DNA of 64,000 bases. Origin: Streptomyces sp. PTY087I2. Its GTDB lineage: Bacteria; Actinomycetota; Actinomycetes; Streptomycetales; Streptomycetaceae. Location: contig NZ_LZRD01000002.1 of the NCBI RefSeq assembly GCF_001687325.1, positions 124,001-188,000 of the forward strand. Reading direction: 5' to 3'. Under the pieces are notes generated by a model that saw nothing but the letters and a program-made list of their open reading frames with translations, was not told the DNA's origin and ran no database searches. Positions 10,201 to 28,133 of this stretch are shown here, in pieces; within the stretch, counting starts at the first letter, position 1; every line of letters starts with the position of its first letter. Both the position numbers and the translations under genes were made by a program.

Positions 10201-10553
10201 CGGGCCCGCAGCAGAGGCCCGTTCGCCAGATCGAAGGGGAGCGCCGCCTCGGCGGAGAGCGCCGCGTCCAGGTCCTCCCCGGTGACATCGGTCAGCGGCA
10301 GTCCGATGTCCACCCGCGCGTCGACGATCTGCACGGCCTTGCCGTCGACCTGTGCGAACCGGGTACGCAGCGCCTCGTGCCGGTCGGTCACCTTCCGGAG
10401 CGCCCCGAGCAGCGCCTCCCGGTCCAGCCGGCCCTTCAGACGGATGGCCAGGGGGATCGTGTAGGCGGTCGTGCCCGGCGTGAGCTGTTCGACGATCCAC
10501 AGACGTTCCTGCGCGGAGGCCATGGGAAAGATCGTCGGCGGGGAATTCTGCAT
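7254..10553 (-). CDS. NRPS single module C-A-T
   Basis: The start is ATG 10553, with GGAG 6 nt upstream and the typical C-domain opening MQNSPPTIFPMASAQERLW; the longer open frame upstream is rejected. The protein has 1099 residues. The C domain carries HHLVSDMWS near residue 135. The A domain has intact motifs (IIYTSGSTGRPKG near 620, YRTGDLARY, NGKVDR). The T domain has DDFFALGGNSL near 1017. A manual reading of the specificity pocket gives D-M-Y-N-F-G-M-I-H-K, and motif A5 is the GGATEAS variant seen in cysteine/serine-type domains (Cys code DLYNLSLIWK). The C domain is an ordinary condensing type and lacks the DxxxxD of cyclisation domains. The gene is first in an operon with the SHMT homologue, so alpha-methylserine is a plausible but unproven substrate. 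Confidence 0.94.
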   Translation of the reverse strand: MQNSPPTIFPMASAQERLWIVEQLTPGTTAYTIPLAIRLKGRLDREALLGALRKVTDRHEALRTRFAQVDGKAVQIVDARVDIGLPLTDVTGEDLDAALSAEAALPFDLANGPLLRARLLRLAADDHVLAISVHHLVSDMWSCGILLRETGALYAALVSAAPDDLPEPEVHYPDFSVWETEHLSAERLESQLAHWRERLKDAPHLLDLPLDRPRPAVQTLRGHQLPVALSPELSRAVVEMARAGGSTPFMALLAAFKVVLARSTGQRDIVVSTGVGTRAPETEGTIGCFINTVPLRTSLDGAGTFAELLGRVRATTLAALENQDLPFQRLVEELRIPRDLSVNPLAQVLFLLQNAPEPTLDLPGLEAVATGIDRKGTQCDLNVQLRQVDGVFTGFVEYATDLFDASTIRRLWEHFEVLLTAATADPDSPLDSLPWLTRPEVERAVVEWNATEVPAPEVCLHELFERWARERPDAPALVWSGGSLSYGELDGRAERLAARLRAAGVGPDVAVAVCLERSAAEAVAVLGTLKAGGAYVPLDAGYPAERLEFMLRDARPAVLLTDEERLTGLPMDAFPGGTGEPGPAPVVLLPGDWDEEAGPAGDGRTAAARPDNLAYIIYTSGSTGRPKGIAVTHRGAANNIADLNRRRSIGPGDSVLSLSSQSFDMSVYEFLGMQAAGGTTVLPDAESAKDPRHWAELVERHAVTVWNSAPALLESLVESYGSARPAVPSLRTAFLGGDWVPVSLPDRARALFPELDVIVMGGATEASIHSIVQRVTRTGPDWVRIPYGRPMDNQQALIVDKRGEPVPVGVAGELCLAGTGLSRGYLGRPALTAERFVPHPYAGAFPSVPAGARLYRTGDLARYAEDGTIHLIGRLDHQVKVRGFRIELGEVDAALGRHPGLADTVTVVRTNDDGHGVGLTAYVVPAGQAVPGAGELRTHLTAVLPDHMIPDAFVRLDALPLSANGKVDRSALPDPGPERLGTSTPYVAPATPLEHALADIWADVLRIEQAGVHDDFFALGGNSLGVTQIAYALSDHLRIDVSLRDVFEAPTIAGQAAVAESTARAAGADAQALAEIYLHVRSLDGAQTQVMLDSLEETP

Positions 10554-10798
10554 GGCCGTCTCCACACGTAGGCGTTGCGGTCTTGGTCGGCAGGCGGTCG
10601 AACACACTCCGGGACACGGTCCGGAACACCCGGTGGCGGGGACAGACTGGCAAGGAACGCGGGCTCGCGAACAGTCCGGGACTTTCCTGACGGGGCACTG
10701 CCGCCCGTCCCGCACCACGGCGGGCCGCCCGGTCCTAGGGTCGAGGGCCGAACCGCCCGCTTCCCGCCCCGTACCGTCGACGTTCCCCGGAGGCCCCC
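10554..10798. promoter_or_regulatory. Divergent intergenic promoter region
   Basis: These 245 bp separate the minus-strand C-A-T operon from the plus-strand hotdog gene and must hold both promoters. TAGGGT at about 10736 resembles a -10 box for the plus-strand gene. CCCGGAGG just before GTG 10799 is its ribosome-binding site. No clear operator was seen. Confidence 0.4.
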
Positions 10799-11533
10799 GT
10801 GCCGCCTGTACCAGGTCTTGCCATCGCCCGGCGCTTCAACGGGCCGCCCGGCAGTGCCAACGGCGGCTACGCCTGTGGTCGGCTGGCCGCGCTCGCCCGG
10901 GCGGCGGGGCAGCTGGACGGCTGTGCCGCGGTCACGCTGCACCTGCCGGTGCCGCTGGACTCTCCGTTGACGTATCAGGTCGCGGGGAGACGCGGGCACG
11001 CCTGGCACGGGGACGACCTCGTCGCCTCCGTGGCGGCTGCTGGCGCCCCCCTCGCGGCCCCACCACCGGTGGAGTGGGCGGAGGCCAGGGCGGCGGAGGA
11101 GGCATTCGACGCCACGGGGCATCCCTTCCCCGGCTGCTTCGTGTGCGGCACCGAACGCCCCCTGGACGGGCTGGGGCTTCGGCCGGGACCGGTCGTCGGC
11201 AGTCCCGGCACCGTGGCCTGCACCTGGAGCCCGGCCCCCGATCTGGCCGATGAGGAGGGCCGGATCCGCGCGGAGTTCGTCTGGAGCGCACTCGACTGCC
11301 CGGGCGGCTGGACGACGGATCCGGCGCGCAGGCCCCGTGTGCTCGGCCGGATGGCCGCCGCCGTCCGCGAACTCCCGCTGGCCGGGGTGCCGCTGGTCCT
11401 GGTGGGCCGGCTGGAGCGCCTGGACGGGCGTACGGCCACCATCGGCACCGCCCTGTACGGGAGGACGGACGGGCCCCCGCTCGCCGTGGCCGGTTCCGTA
11501 TGGGTCGCACTCGACAGGGCGGCCCTGGGCTGA
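10799..11533 (+). CDS. Hotdog-fold thioesterase-like protein in the NRPS cluster
   Basis: The gene encodes 244 residues and starts at GTG 10799, with a strong CGGAGG site upstream. The N-terminus carries the FNGPPGSANGGYACG stretch and the middle carries HPFPGCFVCG, a pair seen in actinobacterial hotdog-fold proteins that are usually annotated as thioesterase-like or hypothetical. No signal peptide or membrane segment is visible. It is the only plus-strand gene inside the NRPS block and lies between the C-A-T operon and the TE-bearing synthetase, with only 20 bp to the end of the latter. A discrete acyl or aminoacyl thioesterase that clears mis-loaded carriers, or trims the acyl starter, would fit the setting. 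The reaction is not evident from sequence. Confidence 0.75.
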   Translation: MPPVPGLAIARRFNGPPGSANGGYACGRLAALARAAGQLDGCAAVTLHLPVPLDSPLTYQVAGRRGHAWHGDDLVASVAAAGAPLAAPPPVEWAEARAAEEAFDATGHPFPGCFVCGTERPLDGLGLRPGPVVGSPGTVACTWSPAPDLADEEGRIRAEFVWSALDCPGGWTTDPARRPRVLGRMAAAVRELPLAGVPLVLVGRLERLDGRTATIGTALYGRTDGPPLAVAGSVWVALDRAALG

Positions 11534-11553
11534 ACGGGCCGGGGTGTCCGGGG

Positions 11554-23159
<11,606 letters not shown>

Positions 23160-23163
<4 letters not shown>

Positions 23164-24785
23164 CGGGCCTCGGTCCCCGGCTCGGGGACGGCCGGCGGGT
23201 CCTGGTCCGCGCCGGGCTCCCGGGCGGTGTCCCGGCGGGCGAGGTCACGAATCGTGTGCTCGCCGAGCACCAGATCCACGGGGATCTCGACGCCGTGGTC
23301 ACGCGCGCGCGTCATCACCTGGATCGCCCGCAGCGAGTTGCCGCCGGAGGCGTAGAACTCGTCCTCGACGGACACGCTGTCGACCTCCAGGACGTCCGCC
23401 CACAGCTGCGCCAGCAGATGTTCCACGGCACTGTCCGGCTCCCCGACGGGGGCCCGGACGGCCCCGGACTCGGTCACCGGGTCGCTCTGGCGCACCAGGA
23501 ACGGCAGCTCGGCCAGCGTGGTCGTGGCGGGCGACCCCAGGATCGCCTCGAACGTGCGCGCAACGTCCTGCGTCGTCCCCCGTGTGAACGCGTCGGCGGC
23601 GCACGAGAGCCGTCCGGTCAGCGACCCGCCCTCACTCCACAGCTCCAGCAGGACGTCGAACGGCGAATACCCTTCCCCCGGCGGGAGCACCGGGGTGACC
23701 TTCCGGTCGAACAGCGGCGGCAGGTCCATCGTCTCCTGGAGCACCGCCCAGGCACGGGCGAGCGGCAGCCGGCCGCCGCCCCGCTGCGGCCGGACTTCGT
23801 CGATCAGCCGCTCGAACGGCACCGAGGCGTGGGCGAACGCCTCCAGACACCGCTCCCGGGTGTGCCGGAGGATCTCGGCCAGCGACGGGTCACCGTCCAG
23901 ATCGATGCGTACCGGAACCGTGTTGACGAAGAAGCCCACGAGCCCCAGCAGCTCCGGCTCCTCCCGCCCGGACACGGGCATGGCGACCACCACGGACGAC
24001 TGGCCGCTCCAGCGGCTGAGCAGAGCCGCGTACCCGGCGACGGCGATCATGAACGGGGTCAGACCGCCGGCGGCACGGTGCAGCTCCTCCACGACCTGCG
24101 CGGGGACGGCCACCTCGGCGGACCCGACCGCGTAGGAGGGGCGGGGCGGCCGGATGTGGTCCTGCGGCAGGACGAGATCCGGGGCCTCCGACATCCGTCC
24201 GCGCCAGTGGGCCAGCTGGTCGTCCAGGGCGTCGGACTCCAGGACCTGCCGCTGCCAGGCCGCGAAGTCGCCGTACTGCACCTCCAGTTCGGGCAGCTTT
24301 GGCTCCCGGCCGGCTTCCCCCGCCGCGTACAGCTCGCTCAGCTCGCCGAGAAGCACGTCCCGGGAGCGCCCGTCGCTGACGATGTGGTGCAGGACGACGT
24401 ACAGGATGTGCTCGCCGGTGCCGAGGTCGAGCAGATGACAGCGGAACAGCGGCCCCTCGGCCAGGTCGAAGGCCTCGGCCGAGAGTTCCCGCAGCACCGC
24501 GTCCAGGTCACCGGACGCGTCCACGAGCCGCACGCGCACCTCGGCGGAGGGGCCCACCATCTGGACGACCTCGCCGTCGGAGAGGTGGAACACCGTACGG
24601 AGCACCTCGTGCCGGTCGACGATCGCGTTGAGGCAGCGCTGCAACAGGTCCACGTCCAGCGACCCGCGAAAGCGCAGACCGCCCGCCACGTTGTAGATCG
24701 CTTCCCGGAGGCCGGACCGCTCGTGCAGCCACAGCCGCTCCTGGCCGAAGGAGGCGGGCAGCAGATACGTCTCATGGTCGGGCAT
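23160..24785 (-). CDS. NRPS C-T didomain without adenylation domain
   Basis: The protein has 541 residues from ATG 24785, chosen because GGAGGAG lies upstream and MPDHETYLLPASFGQERLW is a normal C-domain opening. The C domain holds HHIVSDG near residue 134 and VGFFVNTVPVR, so it looks active. It passes directly into a T domain (DEFYASGGNSLRAIQ near 478) with no A domain between. The carrier must therefore be loaded in trans. The next gene is coupled by ATGA overlap and encodes a synthetase with two A domains ahead of a single T, one of which is a natural candidate donor. It is the first minus-strand gene after a divergent promoter region. Confidence 0.93.
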
Positions 24786-24980
24786 GGGCGAGGCTCCTCC
24801 CGGGCGGCGGACCGTCACCCGGCCCACATCATCGGTCGATCGTGGGCCTCGGGGCCATGTCCGGTCTATCGGGGTTATCCCCGACTCGGCCGGGCCGGGA
24901 CGGAGCGACTACGGTCCGGCGCGTCCCCCTCTGTCTCCCACGGCCATCCGGAACCACTGCCGATCCGAAGGGAAACGCCG
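24786..24980. promoter_or_regulatory. Divergent promoter region between the C-T NRPS operon and the tailoring genes
   Basis: About 195 bp lie between ATG 24785 (minus) and the first small plus-strand ORF at 24981; 313 bp lie between the main genes. The region contains the inverted repeat at 24869-24884 and a GAAGGGA ribosome-binding site about 7 nt before ATG 24981. TACGGT at 24910-24915 could be a -10 box for the plus strand, but no convincing -35 was found. Confidence 0.45.
24869..24884. promoter_or_regulatory. Perfect inverted repeat TCGGGG-TTAT-CCCCGA, candidate operator
   Basis: Two 6-bp arms flank a 4-bp AT-rich centre, midway in the divergent intergenic region. The size and place fit a dimeric regulator site, for example for the cluster's LuxR-type protein. 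No second copy was found upstream of other cluster operons, so a chance occurrence in GC-rich DNA remains possible. Confidence 0.3.
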
Positions 24981-25028
24981 ATGAAGGCCTACCACGAGCG
25001 TCCTCCCTGCCCGACGGGGCGACGATGA
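24981..25028 (+). CDS. Putative 15-residue micro-ORF upstream of the TDO-like gene
   Basis: ATG 24981 is preceded by GAAGGGA at normal spacing and reads MKAYHERPPCPTGRR, then TGA. Its stop overlaps the start of a second small ORF by ATGA. It resembles no protein family known to me. It may be a leader that delivers ribosomes to the downstream oxygenase by coupled translation, or a genuine micropeptide. The only evidence is the ribosome-binding site and the chained overlaps. Confidence 0.35.
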   Translation: MKAYHERPPCPTGRR

Positions 25029-25102
25029 CGACCGCCGGACCCGCGATACCGCCGCACGGCGCGACGGTCCGGCCGACCGCCCTGCCCCGGCCGCGAGAAT
25101 GA
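25025..25102 (+). CDS. Putative 25-residue micro-ORF coupled to the TDO-like gene
   Basis: ATG 25025 sits inside the stop of the preceding micro-ORF. This ORF's own TGA (25100-25102) overlaps ATG 25099 of the TDO-like gene, so three ATGA junctions occur in about 120 bp. The peptide is rich in Pro, Arg and Thr and has no recognisable motif. The downstream gene lacks a good Shine-Dalgarno of its own and has no alternative in-frame start back to a stop at 24982, which supports translational coupling. Confidence 0.35.
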   Translation: MTTAGPAIPPHGATVRPTALPRPRE

Positions 25103-26262
25103 ACACCGACACGGAACTCCCGCCGCCACTGGCCCGCTGGCTCCGGGATCCCGGCACGGACGACTTCCCGTACCCGGCCGTGGTGTCCGCATTCCAGCGG
25201 ACCGGCAAGGAACGGGTCGCCGCGACGCTGCTCACGGCCCTCTCGGAGGCCCGGAGCAGGACCTCGGAGCACTCCCCGCTCGCCCGCTTCCTGGACATCG
25301 CCCTCGACAAGCACGACGGCCGCTACGACTACACCTCGTACCTGGCGATCGAACTGTTCCCCGCACCGGCCGACACCGTCACCGACCGGGTGGTCACCCT
25401 CCTCGTGGCCGACGTACTCGCCTTTGAACTGGCGGCGCTGGACGGCGCGGACGTACCCCTGCCCGGGCTGCGGCCGGACCGCAGGACCGTCGGGCTGCGC
25501 TGCCGGCACGGACTGCGCGCACTCGCCCGGTTCGTCGCCCGGACCCGTGGCGGCCCGGCCATCCCGGCGGGGGAGCCCGTCGAGGCCGCGCGGGCGGTCG
25601 TCACCGAGGTCGAGAAGAACCGGACCCCGCAGGAGACCCATCTCCTGCGGACCACCTTGCTGCCGGTCGACACCGTCCACGACGAGTACCTGTTCCTCAG
25701 GGTCCTTCAGGCCTTCGAGATGCATTTCGCGATCTCCGCACGGCATCTGGCCACCGTCCCGGAACTGCTGGACGACGGTGACGCGCGGGGCGCCGGAGCC
25801 GTCCTCGGCGATCTGGCGGACCGGTTCGACGAGACCGCTCACCTCTTCTCGCTGCTCGCCACGATGCAGGTCGAAGCCTTCCGGACGTTCCGTCTGCACA
25901 CCGAGGGAGCCAGCGCCATCCAGTCGAACAACTACAAACGGCTGGAGTCGCTGTGCCGCAGACCCGACCCCGGACGGCTGGCGTCCGCCGCCTACGCATC
26001 GGTTCCGGTCGTCCGTGACGAGGTCAACGAGGGCCGCCGCACCGTCGACGACGCGCTCGCCGCGCTCGGCTCCTCACCGAGCGCCGCCGCGCGTGCCGAA
26101 CTGGAGGGGGAGCGACGGCGGTTCGCCGCCGCCTACGAGCGCTGGCGGCGCACCCACCACCGGCTGGCCGTCCGCATGCTCGGCGACCAGCCGGGCAGCG
26201 GCTACACCGCCGGGGTGCCCTATCTCGCCGAGGCCCGCACTGTTCCCGTTTTCGAGACCTGA
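25099..26262 (+). CDS. Tryptophan 2,3-dioxygenase-superfamily haem protein
   Basis: The protein has 387 residues. It shows hallmarks of the TDO fold: VHDEYLFLRVLQAFEMHF near residue 193 (TDO: HHDExLFIxxHQxxELW), FRLHTEGASAIQSNNYKR near 262 (TDO: FREYLPGASGFQS), and a C-terminal RRTHHRLAVRMLG followed by GSGYTAGVPYL near 352, where TDO has its proximal haem histidine and GTGGSSGYxYL. It is longer than TDO by about 100 residues at the N-terminus. Relatives in secondary metabolism cleave or hydroxylate aromatic amino acids. The likely role is oxidation of an aromatic precursor or residue; substrate and chemistry are not fixed by sequence. It lies at the head of a plus-strand tailoring operon, 21 bp before the Fe/2-oxoglutarate oxygenase gene. 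Confidence 0.68.
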   Translation: MNTDTELPPPLARWLRDPGTDDFPYPAVVSAFQRTGKERVAATLLTALSEARSRTSEHSPLARFLDIALDKHDGRYDYTSYLAIELFPAPADTVTDRVVTLLVADVLAFELAALDGADVPLPGLRPDRRTVGLRCRHGLRALARFVARTRGGPAIPAGEPVEAARAVVTEVEKNRTPQETHLLRTTLLPVDTVHDEYLFLRVLQAFEMHFAISARHLATVPELLDDGDARGAGAVLGDLADRFDETAHLFSLLATMQVEAFRTFRLHTEGASAIQSNNYKRLESLCRRPDPGRLASAAYASVPVVRDEVNEGRRTVDDALAALGSSPSAAARAELEGERRRFAAAYERWRRTHHRLAVRMLGDQPGSGYTAGVPYLAEARTVPVFET

Positions 26263-26283
26263 CCCATCACCGAGGGACGACCC

Positions 26284-27285
26284 ATGGCTCTGGTAGCACA
26301 CACCCTCAGTCCGGCGGACGCCGCGATGCTCTCGGCGCTCGCCGACGAGAGTGACGGCGATCCCGGCGATCCCGGATTCCACGACCGCTCCTGGCCGCTC
26401 GCCGACCGGCTACCGGGCCGACTGCACCGCCTGCTCACGGACTTCCGCCGTGCCGAGTCGGCCGAGGCATGCCTCGTCGAGGGCTTCCCCGTGGTCGAGG
26501 AGACAGCGGGGCCGACGCCCCGGCACTGGGAGACGGCGGCGGGCGTCACCACGACGAGACGGGCGGAAGTCCTCCTCTCCCTGTGCGGGGCCGTACTGGG
26601 CGACCCGTTCTCCTGGGCGACGCTCCAGTCCGGGCGCATGGTGCAGAACATCCTGCCGATCCGCGGTGACGAGAAGCAGCAGAACGGCCACGGCAGCGAA
26701 GCGCTGCTGGAGTTCCACACCGAGGACGGCTTCCACCCCGACCGGTGCGACTACCTGCTGCTGCTCGGCATACGCAACCAGGACCGGGTGCCGACCCTGC
26801 TCTCGTCGGTCCGGGACGTCGTCCTGGACGACCGGACGCGCAAAGTGCTGGGCGAACCGCGGTTCCACATCCTGCCCGACGGTGAACACCTGCGGCAGCT
26901 GGCGGAGAGGGCGCCGGACGGCCCCGCCCTGACCGAGGCACGGGCCCTGTACGAACAGCCCCCCGCCGTGCCGGTCCTCTTCGGGGACCAGCTGAACCCC
27001 TACCTCCGGATCGATCGGCCGTTCATGCGGTGCGCGCCCGGCGACACCGAGGCCGAGGAGGCGCTCGACGCGCTGATGGCGGAGCTGCACCGGGTCCGGC
27101 GCGAGGTCGTCGTCTCCACCGGCTCCCTGCTCGTACTCGACAACTACCTGGCCGTGCACGGCCGGAAGGCGTTTCCGGCCCGCTACGACGGTACCGACCG
27201 CTGGCTGAAGAAGCTGACCGTCCGGCGCGACCTGCGCCGCCTCGAACGCGCCCGGGCGGCGGAGAGCCGACGCGTCCTGTACTGA
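26284..27285 (+). CDS. Clavaminate synthase-like Fe(II)/2-oxoglutarate amino acid hydroxylase
   Basis: The protein has 333 residues and resembles the VioC/AsnO/MppO group, which hydroxylate free L-amino acids (Arg, Asn, enduracididine). The iron facial triad is visible: HTED near residue 144 (HxE), and the distal His in YLAVHGRKAF near 291. An Arg follows in DGTDRWLKKL where the family binds 2-oxoglutarate. QNILPIRGDEKQQNGHGSE matches the substrate-lid region of AsnO-like enzymes. It probably supplies a beta- or gamma-hydroxylated amino acid to the assembly line. Which substrate cannot be read from sequence. It is in one operon with the haem protein and the SDR. Confidence 0.88.
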   Translation: MALVAHTLSPADAAMLSALADESDGDPGDPGFHDRSWPLADRLPGRLHRLLTDFRRAESAEACLVEGFPVVEETAGPTPRHWETAAGVTTTRRAEVLLSLCGAVLGDPFSWATLQSGRMVQNILPIRGDEKQQNGHGSEALLEFHTEDGFHPDRCDYLLLLGIRNQDRVPTLLSSVRDVVLDDRTRKVLGEPRFHILPDGEHLRQLAERAPDGPALTEARALYEQPPAVPVLFGDQLNPYLRIDRPFMRCAPGDTEAEEALDALMAELHRVRREVVVSTGSLLVLDNYLAVHGRKAFPARYDGTDRWLKKLTVRRDLRRLERARAAESRRVLY

Positions 27286-27311
27286 TCGTCTTCGAACACC
27301 TTGGAGTAGAT

Positions 27312-28049
27312 GTGCGGACTGTCATCATTTCGGGCGCTTCCAGTGGCATCGGAGAGGCGACCGCCGAACGCTTCGCCCGGGCCGGCGACCACGTCGTCAA
27401 CCTCGACATCGCTCCGCCGCGGAAGGACGCGCCCGGCGAGTGGATCGAGGCCGACGTCTCGGACTGGGCCGCCGTCGGCAGCGCCGTGACGAGGGTGTAC
27501 GACGAGCGCGGGCGGCTGGACGTCGTGATCGCGAACGCCGGCATCAGCGTCCGCAACGGCGTGCTCGAGCTGACCGAGGAGCAGGCCCGGCGGACCACCT
27601 CCGTGAACCTTCTCGGCGTACTGGCCCTGTGGCAGGCGGCGGCACGCGTCATGGTCGGGCGAAAGGAGGGGGTGCTGCTGGCCACCGCCTCGGTCAACGG
27701 ACTGCGGGGCTACCCGTTCTACGCGGACTACAACGCCACCAAGGCCGGTGTGGCCGCGCTGTGCCGGACCTTCGCGATGGAGCTGAGCCCGTACGTCCGC
27801 GCCGCGTGCGTGAGCCCGGGAGCGGTGCTCACCCCCATGCAGCTCGCCGAGTACACCGAGACCATGCTCGCCGAGACCAACCGGCAGATTCCCGCCGGAC
27901 GCCACGCCGCACCGTCCGAGATCGCCGAGGCGTTCTTCTACCTGGCGTCCCCGGCGGCGAGCTTCCTGACCGGGCAGGAACTGGTCATCGACGGCGGCGA
28001 GACGGCGGGGGCGACGACGAGCGCCTTCGGCCGGGGCGGCCTGTCCTGA
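27312..28049 (+). CDS. Short-chain dehydrogenase/reductase
   Basis: The start is GTG 27312, with GGAG 5 nt upstream; this places the Rossmann motif at the N-terminus (VRTVIISGASSGIG), as normal for SDRs. The protein has 245 residues. It has the cofactor motif GASSGIG, the NAG motif (IANAG), a catalytic Ser region (ATASVNG) and the active-site YNATK, with a C-terminal VIDGGE typical of classical SDRs. The acidic residue in VVNLDIAP suggests NAD preference. It lies 26 bp after the hydroxylase gene, so oxidation of the newly introduced alcohol to a ketone is a reasonable guess. The open frame extends further upstream, but that part overlaps the hydroxylase and is not SDR-like. Confidence 0.92.
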   Translation: MRTVIISGASSGIGEATAERFARAGDHVVNLDIAPPRKDAPGEWIEADVSDWAAVGSAVTRVYDERGRLDVVIANAGISVRNGVLELTEEQARRTTSVNLLGVLALWQAAARVMVGRKEGVLLATASVNGLRGYPFYADYNATKAGVAALCRTFAMELSPYVRAACVSPGAVLTPMQLAEYTETMLAETNRQIPAGRHAAPSEIAEAFFYLASPAASFLTGQELVIDGGETAGATTSAFGRGGLS

Positions 28050-28071
28050 CCCGCGCGGGCTCCGGCCACGG

Positions 28072-28126
28072 CCGGCCCGTGGCGATCCCTCCCCGGCCGC
28101 CGGGGACACGGACCGCCACGGGCCGG
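28072..28126. terminator. Nested hairpin, likely bidirectional terminator
   Basis: A perfect 13-bp inverted repeat (28072-28084 and 28114-28126) encloses a second hairpin CCCCGG-CCG-CCGGGG (28091-28105). It fills the 84-bp gap between the convergent SDR and starter NRPS genes, where a two-way terminator is expected. There is no U-tract, as is usual in Streptomyces. Confidence 0.6.
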
Positions 28127-28133
28127 GACCCGC

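Noticed and set aside
7254..10553. Heterocyclisation (Cy) domain in the C-A-T protein
   Set aside because: The motif is HHLVSDM, not DxxxxD, despite the Cys-like A-domain pocket.
10554..10718. N-terminal extension of the C-A-T NRPS to 10718
   Set aside because: The extra 55 residues are Cys/Arg/Pro-rich and unlike a C domain; ATG 10553 has a good ribosome-binding site and normal C-domain opening.
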